Shown here: one piece after another, positions 34,499 to 45,152 of the stretch | Layout of the letters: every line of letters begins with the position of its first letter | Numbering within the stretch: the first letter of the stretch is position 1 | NCBI GenBank assembly: GCA_023362775.1 | Contig: JALMGJ010000012.1 | Span: 18,365,501-18,429,500, forward strand | DNA: 64,000 nt | Reading direction: 5' to 3' | Origin: Charina bottae | Taxonomy: Eukaryota > Chordata > Lepidosauria > Squamata > Charinaidae | Program-made: the position numbers and the translations under genes | Notes under the pieces: model-generated | Databases searched by the model: none | Seen by the model: only the letters and a program-made list of their open reading frames with translations | Told to the model about the DNA's origin: nothing

Positions 34499-34769
34499 CA
34501 GGGCTTTCCAAAGTTTTTCCCGCGGCGACACACCAACCGGTGTTGGTGTGTCGCCGCGGGAAAACCCGGAAGTGCCGTCCTTGCAGCAGCGCGCAAAAAC
34601 CCGGAAGCGCTGCTGCCGCTTTCAGGTTTTGCGCACTGCAGTTGGTGTGTTGCCGCGGGAAAACCCGGAAGCGCTGATGATGATCAGCGCTTCCGGGTTG
34701 TGTGGCGACACACCAGACTGTGTGTGGCGACACACTTTTGTGTCGCGACACACAGTTTGGAAAGCTCTG
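34499..34769 (+). mobile_element. TTTCCAAA-family hAT element, subfamily B, TSD CTGTAGAT
   Basis: Ends are CAGGGCTTTCCAAAG and CAGTTTGGAAAGCTCTG. CTGTAGAT is exact on both sides. It contains a hairpin (34662-34699) with 17-bp arms AACCCGGAAGCGCTGAT and a 4-base loop, plus TGTGTCGCGACACAC near the right end. CpG-dense and non-autonomous. Confidence 0.93.
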
Positions 34770-35293
34770 CTGTAGATGTTCAGTGAAATTACTCTGTTAG
34801 GATAAATGTCTTAATGTGGAAATATCTATAATGTCATCTCTTGTATTTTTAGTGTCCTAGATGTTCATTTGTGGATAAAAGTTACAAATCAGAAGGCCAG
34901 GATAACTTTGCAGGGTAATATTATTTATAAGATTCATGGTCATTTATCTTTACTTGGCAGGAAAATTGAATTTGGTTTGGCAATTGCCTTTAGGAAAACA
35001 TTAGAAATTAGAAGAGCATATATGGGACAAAGATGTTTGGCTGGGAAAATTAAACTTTGCACTGAGAACTGGGACTCAGTAAATGCCTGAATTCAACTGT
35101 TTTTAGATTGTTTTCCCAATATTTTTTGAAGTGATTTAAATACAGTAAGAAATCAGGTTCATAAGTAAAAATCTCCCCCCATTCCTTTGTTTCTTAACTG
35201 GCAAATGAATTGTTTCCAATTCTGTGTATGGACAGTTGGTTTGGGGTTTGCTTGTAGCTAGCAAATAAATATAGCACTGTTTCCAAACTCCAG

Positions 35294-35297
<4 letters not shown>

Positions 35298-35352
<55 letters not shown>

Positions 35353-35398
35353 TACATACATACATACATACATACATACATACATACATACATACACA
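35298..35398. repeat. (TA)n-(TACA)n microsatellite
   Basis: About 44 bp of TA then about 50 bp of ACAT repeats. Confidence 0.97.
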
Positions 35399-35709
35399 CA
35401 CTGAATGGCTAGCCTCTCTATATCTAATCAAGAAGCATAAAACATTTGCCATATGGGCTTTATTTCATCATGCTAAAACAAAAAACAGTTCCCCCCCTTA
35501 AAAAAAAAGAATAACATTTGTCAGTGCCCCCCAACAGGAACCACAGCTGTCCATTAAATGCAGTGGCCATTTCCAGCATGCAAATCAATTTTCCCTGCTC
35601 TGGGGGATGCGGTGAATAATGACTGGGTTGTTTCAGAAGGCATGACGGATTTGGGATGAAGGTTCCTGCCTCTCTGACATTTTCACAGGGTCATTTATTA
35701 CACGCAGCA

Positions 35710-35715
35710 TATAAA
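35710..35715 (+). promoter_or_regulatory. candidate TATA box of C1QTNF3
   Basis: TATAAA lies 121 bp upstream of the start codon, in a stretch without recognisable repeats. A start site some 25-30 bp downstream would leave a ~90-base 5' leader. Position only; no transcript evidence. Confidence 0.45.
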
Positions 35716-35830
35716 GTGATGGTCACCAAGTCTTGCTGGCAGACTGAGTAGAAGGAACAGCCTCCAAGGCTCCATCACACCAACAGCAGGTTTTGCCCAA
35801 GCAGAAGGCACTCACTCTAAGGAGCTTGCA

Positions 35831-36136
35831 ATGTTGAGTCCTATAGCACCAAAGGATATCCTCAACTGGAGTCTCCTGGTTTTGCTTCTGTTTCTTCATT
35901 TTTGCTTGGGCCAAGATGAACACATGGAGGTGAGCAGAAGAGATAATAATCCAGTGGCCAAAGTTTTGCAGAGCCACCACCAGACTGGTCATAAAGGTTC
36001 CAGCAGCAGGGAAAACTTGAGACAGCGGAGTCAACTGTATAAGTGGACGGTTGAGGCGGATGATGGTAATAGTCCTTCTACTGACCAAAATGCCTTGAAA
36101 CCAGAGGTAGATGATGTAGCATCAGACAGAGTCCAG
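35831..36136 (+). CDS. C1QTNF3: C1QTNF3 (CTRP3) exon 1: signal peptide and N-terminal variable region
   Basis: First coding exon of complement C1q/TNF-related protein 3, a secreted adipokine-type protein that forms collagen-stemmed trimers. Residues 1-27 are a signal peptide (hydrophobic WSLLVLLLFLHFCLG, cleavage likely before QDEH). Residues 34-102 match the extra region of the long human isoform (EVSRRDNNPVAKVLQSHHQT). The exon ends at CAG|GTACTC in phase 0. A second donor, GAG|GTGAGC, lies inside it at 35929/35930, also in phase 0, and would give the short isoform. Joined exons total 960 bp, so 319 residues, which I recall as the human long-isoform length. The six exons are 35831-36136, 39139-39247, 42351-42505, 47781-47910, 51835-51934 and 53763-53922. 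Confidence 0.93.
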
Positions 36137-36940
36137 GTACTCTGAATTAATCTTCTAAGATGCTGTTCAAAAAGTGTGTGAGCTTTTCATTTGCCAACCT
36201 TAGCACTACCTTTCACAAGAGCAACTGGTTCCTAATGATACGGCGACCATCCTATGTGCAGGTGACTTTCAAGATAGGATGACTGGTTTTGCAAAGGGCT
36301 TTTCTTTTCTGTCAGCATAATTTCCCATACGATCAGATGCTTTTTTTCCTTTATTACATCAACTATCTTTAGACTACTAATAACCCAACCTTATGCTTGT
36401 TTATTCAGACGTAAGTCCCAATGTATGGATTTACAACTTAACGGGGCAATCCAGCCAATGTTAAGCATTTCAGATCACAGTAAAATTGATGGGACTTGGT
36501 TAACTTTGTACAGATTATGCCGTACAGTTCCTATATTAGAAATGCTATGAGAAAAGTATTATCTTGTATTGGAGCAAATTTTGTTCAAGAAGCTGGGGGC
36601 AAACCTTTGAGTTATGAAGATGTTTTCATCAAATAGGCTGTCAGATATGAAGGAAAGATTGCATACTTCAGTGGGATAGAGAAAAACTCTGTGTCTCAGG
36701 ATGTATCAATGCATCTTCTATGTAAAATTATATAGGATTGTATTTTGCACAGACATTTACTAGACGGTAATCATTGATTAAAAATAGGATTTACTAGACA
36801 TGCATGTGATTCTGTTCATAAGAATGGCAAAGGGAAACACTTATTACTTTTAAAGTAGAGAATATGCTTTATAATGTAAGTGATTTAATATACTGCTCTG
36901 TACTCCTTTCTCAGCTCAATTGATGTACAATTTGTTAGAC

Positions 36941-37246
36941 CAGTGCTTTCCAAACTGCCGCTGTTGGCGACACACCAATGGTGGCAGCGGCAGCGGTGTG
37001 GGGGCGTGCGCAGCAGCGGTGCGGGGGGGTGCACGGCGGGGTGCACGGTGGCGGCAGCCTCGTGTTTTCCGCTAAAACGCAGAAGCGCTGATGGCGCGCC
37101 GCTGCCGATGTCGCTGCCGCCGCAGCACACAACCCCACGCCGCCGCCGTGCACACCCCCGCCGCCGCTTCCAGGTTGTGTCGCGACACACTAAACTGTGT
37201 GTCGCGACACACTAAAGTGTCGCGACACACAGTTTGGAAAGCTATG
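36941..37246 (+). mobile_element. TTTCCAAA-family hAT element, subfamily B variant, TSD TGTTAGAC
   Basis: Ends are CAGTGCTTTCCAAACTGCC and CACAGTTTGGAAAGCTATG. TGTTAGAC is exact on both sides. The interior is GC-rich and includes two TGTCGCGACACAC-type motifs. It lies in C1QTNF3 intron 1. Confidence 0.93.
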
Positions 37247-37631
37247 TGTTAGACACTAAAATTACTGTGGTTATTGTTATTATACTATTATTATTACATT
37301 TTTTTAAAAAAATGATCACTTAATTAAAACCAGCTTTAATGTATGGAGTCCACTTCAAATGGAAGTAAGTAGTTCAGGCTGTTCTTTACATGAATAAAAC
37401 TATTTTATAGAAGGATTTTCAGGTAGCAAATATTAGACACGGGTCAATGGCTGCTAATCAATGCATACACATTAATTTAGATATGAGTAAAGAGACAAGT
37501 AACATACAAAGTGCTTTGTCTTGTACTGATTTTGAATTGTATTAATGTTTAAACTAATGCTTTTCTTAGCAGAAAAGGGGTTTCCAATTGAAATGTCGTT
37601 GCACTTGTTCTAGTCAACGTCTAGCACCTTT

Positions 37632-37845
37632 TGTTGTTGTTCAGTCGTTTAGTCGTGTCCGACTCTTCGTGACCTCATGGACCATAGCACGCCAGGCCTT
37701 CCTGTCCTCCACTGTCTCCCGGAGTTTACTCAAATTCATGTTCATTACATCGGTTATGCTATCTAACCATCTCATCCTCTGCCGTCCCCTTCTCCTTTTG
37801 CCTTCAGTCTTTCCCAGCAATGAGCAGTCAGGGTTGATTTCTAGC
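37632..37845 (-). mobile_element. BovB 3' fragment, divergent subfamily
   Basis: TGTTGTTCAGTCGTTTAGTC and GACTCTTCGTGACCTCATGG mark the BovB 3' end. The minus-strand frame reads RRRGRQRMRWLDSITDVMNM and ends VTKSRTRLND. It differs from the RKRLNE end of the other copies. Confidence 0.85.
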
Positions 37846-37884
37846 ACCTACTGTAGTGCTTTAAGCCCAGCCATTAATAGTCAA

Positions 37885-37975
37885 GCATTGGGAAGCTCCA
37901 GCTTTAATTGCACCATTACGGTCACCCTCTTGACTTTGTTGCCCATACCCTGTAGACACCCCTGTGTGGTGGCCT
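37885..37975. mobile_element. right half of GTCAAGATGG-type MITE
   Basis: CACCCTCTTGACTTTGTTG followed by CCTGTAGACACCCCTGTG, a diverged right arm of the family at 47103. Confidence 0.5.
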
Positions 37976-38059
37976 AGAGTGTCTGAGGTTATTAGAACCC
38001 CAAGATACAAACTGGCACCAAACTTGTTGGTTTAAAATAGGATTGATCTTATTATTCAT

Positions 38060-38180
38060 TTAAGTTTGGTTAAACTATTTATATGGCCACACATCCCACA
38101 GCAGTGACTCTGGGGGCCATACAAAATTAAAGCCAACAATGAAAACAATCCAGATAATAACATCTGAGGTCACAACAGCA
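38060..38180 (-). repeat. L2-type LINE 3' end
   Basis: TATATGGCCACACATCCCAC then AGTGACTCTGGGGGCCATAC and an A-rich run. The separate piece at 38440-38470 (GATGGGCGGGATATAAGTAT) is the same 3' end on the other strand. Confidence 0.5.
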
Positions 38181-39138
38181 AACTCCAACTTACAATAAAA
38201 GCAATATTAGCCAACAAAGCTCACTTAACCTCCCAGCCCAATCCTAGGGGAACAGCTGGGTCTTTCGTGTCTTGTGAACGGCTAACATGATTGGGGCTAA
38301 TCTCGATCTATCAAGTAATGCTGTTCTACAGGGCAGGCGCTGTGACAGAGAAGGCACAGATCCTGGGTCCATCAAGAAGGCATTGTATAGTGGAAGAGAT
38401 TTGGAATAGGGAACCTAGGGTCCCTCCTTAAGAGGGAGATGGGCGGGATATAAGTATGATAAATAAATAAAATAAAATATGCCCTCCTTGAGATCTCTGG
38501 TGGATCAAGCAAAAACAATGGGGGACAACACAAATATTCTCTTCAATTGTTACCATATCTGGTTTGCAAAAAGATAGATGACCACAAGATAGCAGCAAAA
38601 AGAAGTACACAAACTCTATTTGCTGCCATCTAGAGGTTGTCTACATTTTTGCAGACCAAATATGGTAGCCCTATATTTCACCTTGGTGGGTGGAGAGTTT
38701 GCTGGGGAATTTAGCCAACTGCCCCCCTGGATTTCTTCTTCCTAGGAAGGAATAAGGGTACAGTCGATTGCATGGGCATATTGCTCTCTGAAGCATTCTG
38801 CTCTCGGCTGGAGCGGTCTATTTACTGAGTGCCTTTATTAACAGCAGATTTAATAATTTATTTGTTAGAGCCTATCTTTGCCATGCCTCATTTTTTCAGG
38901 TGCAAGCCACAGGTATTTCCCTCTATGCTTGATTAAGAGACACCCTGATGTGCTGTTGATGGCATGAAAGAAACAGCTTTTATTTATCAACAGTTAGCAC
39001 ACCTACAGAAAAACGAGGTTCTACAGAGGTGGGGCAGTCTCTTCATTCAGCACAATAAATAATGGGGTCTATTGCTACAGATAATCTGTTATGCCACAAT
39101 GATATCCTATGAATTGTTTTTGAACTGTGTGTTCACAG

Positions 39139-39247
39139 ACAACACAGAGTGGACCTCAAAGCCCACCGGAATGTGGTTGCCGGGGGGATTTTGGATTTCG
39201 AGGTTATCAAGGCCCACCTGGACTCCCAGGGCCTGCTGGAATCCCAG
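39139..39247 (+). CDS. C1QTNF3: C1QTNF3 exon 2: cysteine pair and start of collagen stem
   Basis: Acceptor TTCACAG at 39132-39138, donor CAG|GTAAAG at 39247/39248, phases 0 to 1. It encodes residues 103-138 and the first base of 139. Cysteines 114 and 116 (PPECGCRGD) sit just before the stem, where human CTRP3 has cysteines expected to make interchain disulfides. Gly-X-Y triplets run from residue 118 (GFRGYQGPPGLPGPAGIPG). The frame running on past the exon into the intron is not coding. Confidence 0.93.
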
Positions 39248-39597
39248 GTAAAGAATTGGAACACAAGTTGCCTAATGATGCATCCTTGAAGGGGCTGCTT
39301 GGGATGTGCAGCAGTTTGCACAGCAGAGAAGATGTAAAGGGCTGCCTGCTGCATCGAGTCTCAGCGCCAAGCTCTTGGGCTACTACCCTAAATGGGGCAC
39401 CACCTGGAACATCTGGAATACCGTAGTGGCAGTCCTTATCCTGCTCCTTTCCTGCTGTATTCTCTTGGCTCATTCCCTCAGTCCAGAGCTTTCCAAACTG
39501 TGTGTCGGGACACGTTAGTGTGTCGGCTGCAGTGTCTGGGTGTGTCGTGGCTGCTGCTGCCTCCGAGCCCTGACAGGATCCCACACAGGTCCTAGTG

Positions 39598-39965
39598 CAG
39601 GGCTTTCCAAAGTGCCGCCGCTGGCGACACACCCGGCGGCGGCGGCGGCGACACGCGCGCGCATGGTGAGGGCGCGGGGGGGCGTGCGGCGGTGCAGGCG
39701 CACGGCGGCGGCGCAGGCGCACGGCAGCGCGCGCGCACGGCGGCGGCACGGGGGCGTGCGGCGGCGCACGCGCGCACGGTGGCGGCGCAGGGGGTGTGCG
39801 GAGGCGCGCGCGCGCACGGTGGCGGCGCAGGGGCGTGCGGCGGCGCGCGCGTGCATGGCAGCCACCGTGCACGCGCACGCCGCCGCTTCCGGGTGGTGTG
39901 GTGACACACCACGCTTTGTGTGGCGACACACTTTTGTGTCGCGACACACAGTTTGGAAAGCTCTG
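39598..39965 (+). mobile_element. nested TTTCCAAA-family hAT element, subfamily B, TSD TCCTAGTG
   Basis: CAGGGCTTTCCAAAGTGCC to CAGTTTGGAAAGCTCTG, with TCCTAGTG exact on both sides. It is inserted in a minisatellite unit of the host element. The interior is extremely GC-rich (CGCACGGCGGCG repeats) and ends with TGTGTCGCGACACAC. Confidence 0.93.
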
Positions 39966-39973
39966 TCCTAGTG

Positions 39974-41035
39974 CCTGCCTTGTGCCCTGCTGCCTCCAAA
40001 CCTGCTGTGATTCCGCGCAGGTCCTAGTGCCTGCCTTGTGCCTTGCTGCCTCCAAACCTGCTGTGATTCCGCGCAGGTCCTAGTGCCTGCCTTGTGCCTT
40101 GCTGCCTCCAAACCTGCCCTGCCAGGATTCCACGCAGATCCTAGTGCCTGCCTTGTGCCTTGCTGCCTCCAAACCTGCCCTGCCAGGATTCCGCGCAGGT
40201 CCTAGTGCCTGCCTTGTGCCTGGCTGCCTCCAAACCTGCCCTGCCAGGATTCCGCACAGGTCCTAGTGCCTGCCTTGTGCCTTGCTGCCTCCAAACCTGC
40301 TGTGATTCCGCGCAGGTCCTAGTGCCTGCCTTGTGCGTGGCTGCCTCCAAACCTGCCCTGCCAGGATTCCACGCAGGTCCTAGTGCCTGCCTTGTGCCTG
40401 GCTGCCTCCAAACCTGCTGTGATTTTGTGCAGGTCCTAGTCCCTGCCTTGTGCCTGGCTGCCTCCAAACCTGCCCTGCCAGGATTCCGCGCAGGTCCTAG
40501 TGCCTGCCTTGTGCCTTGCTGCCTCCAAACCTGCTGTGATTCCGCGCAGGTCCTAGTGCCTGCCTTGTGCCTGCCTACCTCCAAACCTGCTGTGATTCTG
40601 CGCAGGTCCTAGTGCCTGCCTTGTGCCTGGCTGCCTCCAAACCTGCTGTGATTCCGCGCAGGTCCTAGTGCCTACCTTGTGCCTGGCTGCCTCCAAACCT
40701 GCCCTGCCAGGATTCCGCACAGGTCCTAGTGCCTGCCTTGTGCCTTGCTGCCTCCAAACCTGCTGTGATTCCGCGCAGGTCCTAGTGCCTGCCTTGTGCC
40801 TGCCTACCTCCAAACCTGCTGTGATTCTGCGCAGGTCCTAATGCCTGCCTTGTGCCTGGCTGCCTCCAAACCTGCTGTGATTCTGTGCAGGTCCTAGTGC
40901 ATGCCTTGTGCCTGGCTGCCTCCAAACCTGCTGTGATTCCACGCAGGTCCTAGTGCCTGCCTTGTGCCTGGCTCCCTCCAAACCTGCTGTGATTCCGTGC
41001 AGGTCCTAGTGCCTGCCTTGTGCCCTGCTGTAAGA
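39974..41035. repeat. minisatellite of 56- and 61-bp units inside a hAT element
   Basis: About 18 units with core CAGGTCCTAGTGCCTGCCTT. The two unit types differ by CTGCTGTGATT versus CTGCCCTGCCAGGATT. Long frames on both strands across it are by-products of the periodicity. Confidence 0.95.
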
Positions 41036-41163
41036 GTGTGTCACGAAATGATGCATGTCTAAAATGTATGTCACCAACATGAAAAGTTTGGAAAGCTCTG
41101 CCTCAGTCCCTTGAACCAAATGTACATTCACAGAATCCTAGAGTCAGAAGCAGCCCTTTAGAC

Positions 41164-41269
41164 CAGTGTTTCTCAACTTCAACAACTTTAAGATGTGTAG
41201 CATTCTAGCTGGGGAATTCTGGGTATTCAGGTCCAAACATCTTGAAGTTGCTGATGTTGAGAAACACTG
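41164..41269. mobile_element. palindromic hAT MITE
   Basis: CAGTGTTTCTCAACTTCAAC to GATGTTGAGAAACACTG, flanked by CTTTAGAC and ATTTAGAC. Confidence 0.85.
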
Positions 41270-41352
41270 ATTTAGACCATTGATTGTTCCTGTTCCCTAT
41301 GGAGGAATCCAAATAGAATCATCATTCATTGATGGCTGTCCAGCTTCTGGAC

Positions 41353-41406
41353 ATTCTGGGAGTTGAAGTTCACACAGCTTAAAGTTGCTGAGGTTCAGAA
41401 ACACTA
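41353..41406. mobile_element. right arm of a palindromic hAT MITE
   Basis: CATTCTGGGAGTTGAAGTTC to GTTCAGAAACACTAG. The left arm is absent. Confidence 0.65.
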
Positions 41407-41492
41407 GTTTAGACAGTGGGTTTGGAGTTGTGGTTTCACTGCTCTACACTCCCTTTATCTCAGGCCTCAAAAATGCAATTCCCACCATACTA

Positions 41493-42078
41493 CAGGCATA
41501 CCTCGTTTTATTGTGCTTCACTTTATTGCACTTCACAGATATTGCGTTTTTTTTACAAATTGAAGGTTTGTGGCAACCCTGCATCGAGCACGTCTGTTGG
41601 TGCCATTTTTCCAACAGATTAGCATTTTTTAGCGATAAAGTATTTTTTAATTAAGGTATGTACATTTTTTTAGACACAGTGCTATTGCACACTTAATAGA
41701 CTACAGCAGAGCTTTCCAAACTTTTCATGTTGGTGACACACTTTTTAGACGTGCATCATTTCATGACACACTCTTACAGCAGGGCATCATTTCACGACAC
41801 ACTCTTACAGCAGGGCACAAGGCAGGCACTAGGACCTGCGTGGAATCCTGGCAGGGCTCGGAGGCAGCAGCAGCAGCCCCGACACACTCAGACACTGCAG
41901 CCGACACACTAACGTGTCCCGACACACAGTTTGGAAAGCTCTGGACTACAGTATAGTATAAACATAACTTTTATATCCCCTGGGAAACCAAAAAATTCAT
42001 GTGACTCTCTTTTTTTGCAATATTTGCTTTATTGTGGTGGCCTGGAACCAACCCCGCAATACCTCCGAGGTATGCCTG
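41493..42078. mobile_element. Tigger1-like MITE interrupted by a hAT element
   Basis: Ends are CAGGCATACCTCGTTTTATT and CTCCGAGGTATGCCTG with TA on both sides. The interior GGTTTGTGGCAACCCTGC and TTTATTGTGGTGGCCTGGAA match Tigger1 as I recall it from mammals. Removing 41707-41943 and one target copy leaves about 340 bp. No transposase. Confidence 0.85.
41707..41943 (-). mobile_element. TTTCCAAA-family hAT element, subfamily A, TSD GACTACAG
   Basis: CAGAGCTTTCCAAACTTTTC to CAGTTTGGAAAGCTCTG, exact GACTACAG on both sides, one minisatellite unit. It is inserted into the Tigger1-like MITE, so it is younger. Confidence 0.93.
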
Positions 42079-42350
42079 TACTTAGAAATGATCTGTGGGC
42101 CTCAATACCAGTCCAATGTGCTCCAGATGTACTGAACTTTAACTTCCATCATCCCCAGTCGCTGTAGGCATTGGCTGTGGTAGTTGGGGAAGATGGGTGC
42201 TGAAGTTGAATATATCCAGAGGACACCAGAATGAGAAAGGTTAAAACAAATTTCGTCCAAGGAATTCTAGATTAAAAATGAAAACAAACTTGCATGGAGC
42301 CTTTTAAAACTTGCATTTCACCGAGCAACCTGTTGCTTGACCGCCAAAAG

Positions 42351-42505
42351 GAAACCATGGGAACAATGGAAATAATGGATTACCTGGCACAGAAGGATCG
42401 AAAGGTGACAAAGGAGACAAGGGGGACTTGGGACCCAGAGGAGACCGAGGCCACCAAGGACTTAAAGGAGAAAAAGGTTATCCTGGCATCCCACCAGAAC
42501 TTCAG
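42351..42505 (+). CDS. C1QTNF3: C1QTNF3 exon 3: collagen stem
   Basis: Acceptor CCAAAAG, donor TTCAG|GTAACC, phase 1 to 0. Residues 140-190 continue the Gly-X-Y stem (NHGNNGNNGLPGTEG, KGDKGDKGDLGPRGDRG) and end YPGIPPELQ. In total about 23 uninterrupted triplets run from residue 118 to 186. Such stems wind into triple helices that hold the globular heads as trimers. KGDKGD and KGEKG are typical lysine-hydroxylation and glycosylation contexts; that use is inferred. Confidence 0.94.
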
Positions 42506-42624
42506 GTAACCTAATTTTCGTAAGGGGATGATTTTTCCAAAAGTGACTGTCAATTGCAATTCCATAAATTTATTTATGATTTTGTTTGTTTACCTGACCA
42601 CGATGCAAGGGATTTTGGGATGGG

Positions 42625-42920
42625 CTGTATCAGCCCTTTGAGGTAATCCAGACAAGAAGCACCAACACTGAGTACCAACACTACCTTTATTGTAAGGTTG
42701 CAGTAACAGATGCTTGCCAGTCTGAAAGTACATCTCTCGCCCCTCACCTTTACAGTCCAAGAAACTAGGGAGGGTCCCTTCTGAGACGCTTGCCACACCC
42801 CATTCCTTCTGCAGGCTCAGCTGCCTCTTATCTGACTGTTGCCTAGTCTCCTCCTCCTCCTCCTCCTCCTCCTCCTGCTGTCTCTCAAAGACATGCTCAC
42901 AGACCATTACCAGCTGTAAT
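42625..42920. repeat. repeat shared with 24590-24780, with (CTC)n run
   Basis: Contains AACTAGGGAGGGTCCCTTCT and TCTGACTGTTGCCTAG as at 24590-24780. A (CTC)n run lies at 42850-42877. Confidence 0.5.
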
Positions 42921-42928
42921 CCATAAAG

Positions 42929-43105
42929 AGAGCCAGTTTGGTATAGTGGTTAAAGGCACCAGACTAGAAACCAGGAGACCATGAGTTTTAGTCCTGCCTT
43001 AGGCACGAAGGCAGCTGGGTGACCTTGGGGCAGTCACTCTCTCTCAGCCCTAGGAAGGAGGCAAGGACAAACCACTTCTGAAAACCTTGCCAAGAAAATT
43101 GCTTG
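42929..43105 (+). repeat. MIR-like (CORE) tRNA-derived SINE
   Basis: GAGCCAGTTTGGTATAGTGG, GAGTTTTAGTCCTGCC and GCTGGGTGACCTTGGGGCAG in family order. Confidence 0.78.
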
Positions 43106-43245
43106 AACAAGAATCAGAATGACTTTAGCTCCCTCACTCCATAAAAACAAGATAAAGTGTTCATAATAAAATAAATAACATGATTATGAATACAGTAACA
43201 TAATTGGTTGAGTATACAAATCCATAATTAAGATTTTTTGTCTTG

Positions 43246-43920
43246 GCTCTACATCTAGTTAATGACCACTAATTCAGTGACTGTTCCAAGTTGTGACAGC
43301 GCTGAAGAAGTGGTGGTTACGACCAGTCCTTGAAGTTCCAGCTGTCGCAGCACCCCTGCAGTCACGTGATCGCAATTCGGGTGCTTGGCAACTGGCTCAC
43401 ACGACAGTTGCAGTGTCTCGCAGTTACGCGATTGGCATTTGCGACCTTCCCTTCTGGCTTCCCACAAGCAAAGTCAATGGGGAAGCCAGCAGAGAAGGTC
43501 ACAAGTCACTCCTATTAGTTGCTTCCGCCGCTTTTTCTCCTGAGGAGCCCACTACAGACTACGAGATCCAGGGATCTCATATTCCGTAGCACGTGCCTGC
43601 CTGCAGCACCCCCCCCCCCCACCTGCACTCTGTAGCACCCGCTTGCCTGCTCTTGCATGGCATTGCAGCACCCCCTCCCCACCCGGCTGCACTCATGTGG
43701 CACCGCAACACCCCGCACCCCACCCAGCCTCTCTCCATAGCATTCACCCGCCCGCTAGCCTGCTTGTTAGCCTCCTGGGACTTGCAACATCCTGCCGGCG
43801 GCTTCCCCATTGACTTGCTTGTTTGAAGCCAGCAGGAAGCTGCAAGTTGCGGTCACATGAGGTCCTTGCTTACTGACTCTCGATCCTTAACGACGGCAAT
43901 GGCGACTGAATATTGGGTGA
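43246..43920. mobile_element. long Tigger-like MITE (TAGTCCTCG family), decayed
   Basis: Left GTTAATGACCACTAATTCAG, internal CAGTCACGTGATCGCAATTC, right CTCGATCCTTAACGACGGC. The GC-rich centre resembles the 63082-63774 copy. Termini are eroded. Confidence 0.65.
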
Positions 43921-45152
43921 TTCTATTTCCTTTAGAATCACCTTATTTGCTACAGCAATAGTGGACAGACTTGAGATCTGTGGGATCTACTTTGCTTTTT
44001 AATAACATTTCAGGATCCATTAAATAGAGCCGGGGTAAAAGAATGGCTCGGGCAGGTCCACGAATGTATTTTCAGTACTAGAAGTGAACCTAAGTTTTCT
44101 CATCACCCTATTGTTTGCTTTAGTGAAATAATATAGAAAAGAAACTGCTTTTTGTTATTGTGCTTATTAAATAATAGGAGAATCCAAAAAAGTTGCCAAC
44201 CAGCTACGTATCATTAGAGATCTGTTAATAGATCCCAAATTATTTTCTGTCTGCACCAACTCTAGATAGCAGTCTGGAGGTGCTTGAAGACTATTTCATT
44301 GCCCAATGAACACTTAATAAGTAGTTTCTGTTATGAAGTCAACATAGCATTATAAGACCACATTGCCAAAGATGAGGTGTTATATGAGAAATATATAAGA
44401 GGTGTGTAATTTTCTTTATATAAACTTTGAAAATATGCAAACATGGGCAAAAAAAAAATAATGTGCTGTTTTTAAAACTCATCCTTTTTAAAGAAAGTTG
44501 GAAAGGATGCAGTCTCTTTTTATTTATACAGAGCAGCTTAAGTAACTGTTCTTAGATTTAAGTTAATAGGAAATCAAGACATCTGTTCAAGATTGGTTGA
44601 TTTGTTTTAAATTATCTTTGCCAGAAATGTCTGTTCAGCTGCCTTTCAATACATCCATGTTTATTAAGTAAGAGTTGTATGTGAGCCAATGGATATGAAA
44701 TGGTAGCTATTATAAACTGAAATATAAGGTTAAATGAGTGGACCTTATTTCTGGATGGTGAGAAGTTTTAGGGGTGCCAGTACTTTGTAAATATACAGTT
44801 TCTTTAGAACTTAGTAGAAATTTATAATATTTCTAAGATATCTTTAGAAACATATACAGGTGGAGTATAAAATTAGGGTTCCCAGTATTATCATTCCTAC
44901 AGATTTCTATTGCCTATCGTGTTTTTAGGGGAATCCATAGAATCATAAGGTTTTCTGCAGAGAGCAATCAGCTTTCTCTTTCACAATCAATCCAAGCACA
45001 GAATAATATTCAACACAGAGAGGCCATACGTTGCTCACTTCCTTGGACCAGTAGAGGAAGAAAGAGGAGTCATATCATGTACGACATCTTGGTCCAAATT
45101 AAACATGAACAGTTATATTGCCAGCTATCAATCACTTTGTGTTCAGTTAAGG

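Larger units (their letters stand above)
39484..41100 (+). mobile_element. TTTCCAAA-family hAT element, subfamily A, expanded to 1.6 kb
   Basis: Ends are CAGAGCTTTCCAAACTGTG and AAGTTTGGAAAGCTCTG. CCTCAGTC flanks exactly (39476-39483 and 41101-41108). It contains a subfamily B insertion (39598-39965) and about eighteen minisatellite units. It lies 236 bp downstream of C1QTNF3 exon 2. Confidence 0.93.

Noticed and set aside
39207..40055. A 282-codon minus-strand frame rich in Ala, Arg and Pro
   Set aside because: It crosses C1QTNF3 exon 2 antisense, an intron and a GC-rich transposon; it is a composition artefact.
40141..40841. Open frames of ~150 codons on both strands with repeated CLQTCCDSAQVLVPALC-like units
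   Set aside because: Produced by the 56/61-bp minisatellite periodicity inside a hAT element; there is no start context or homology.
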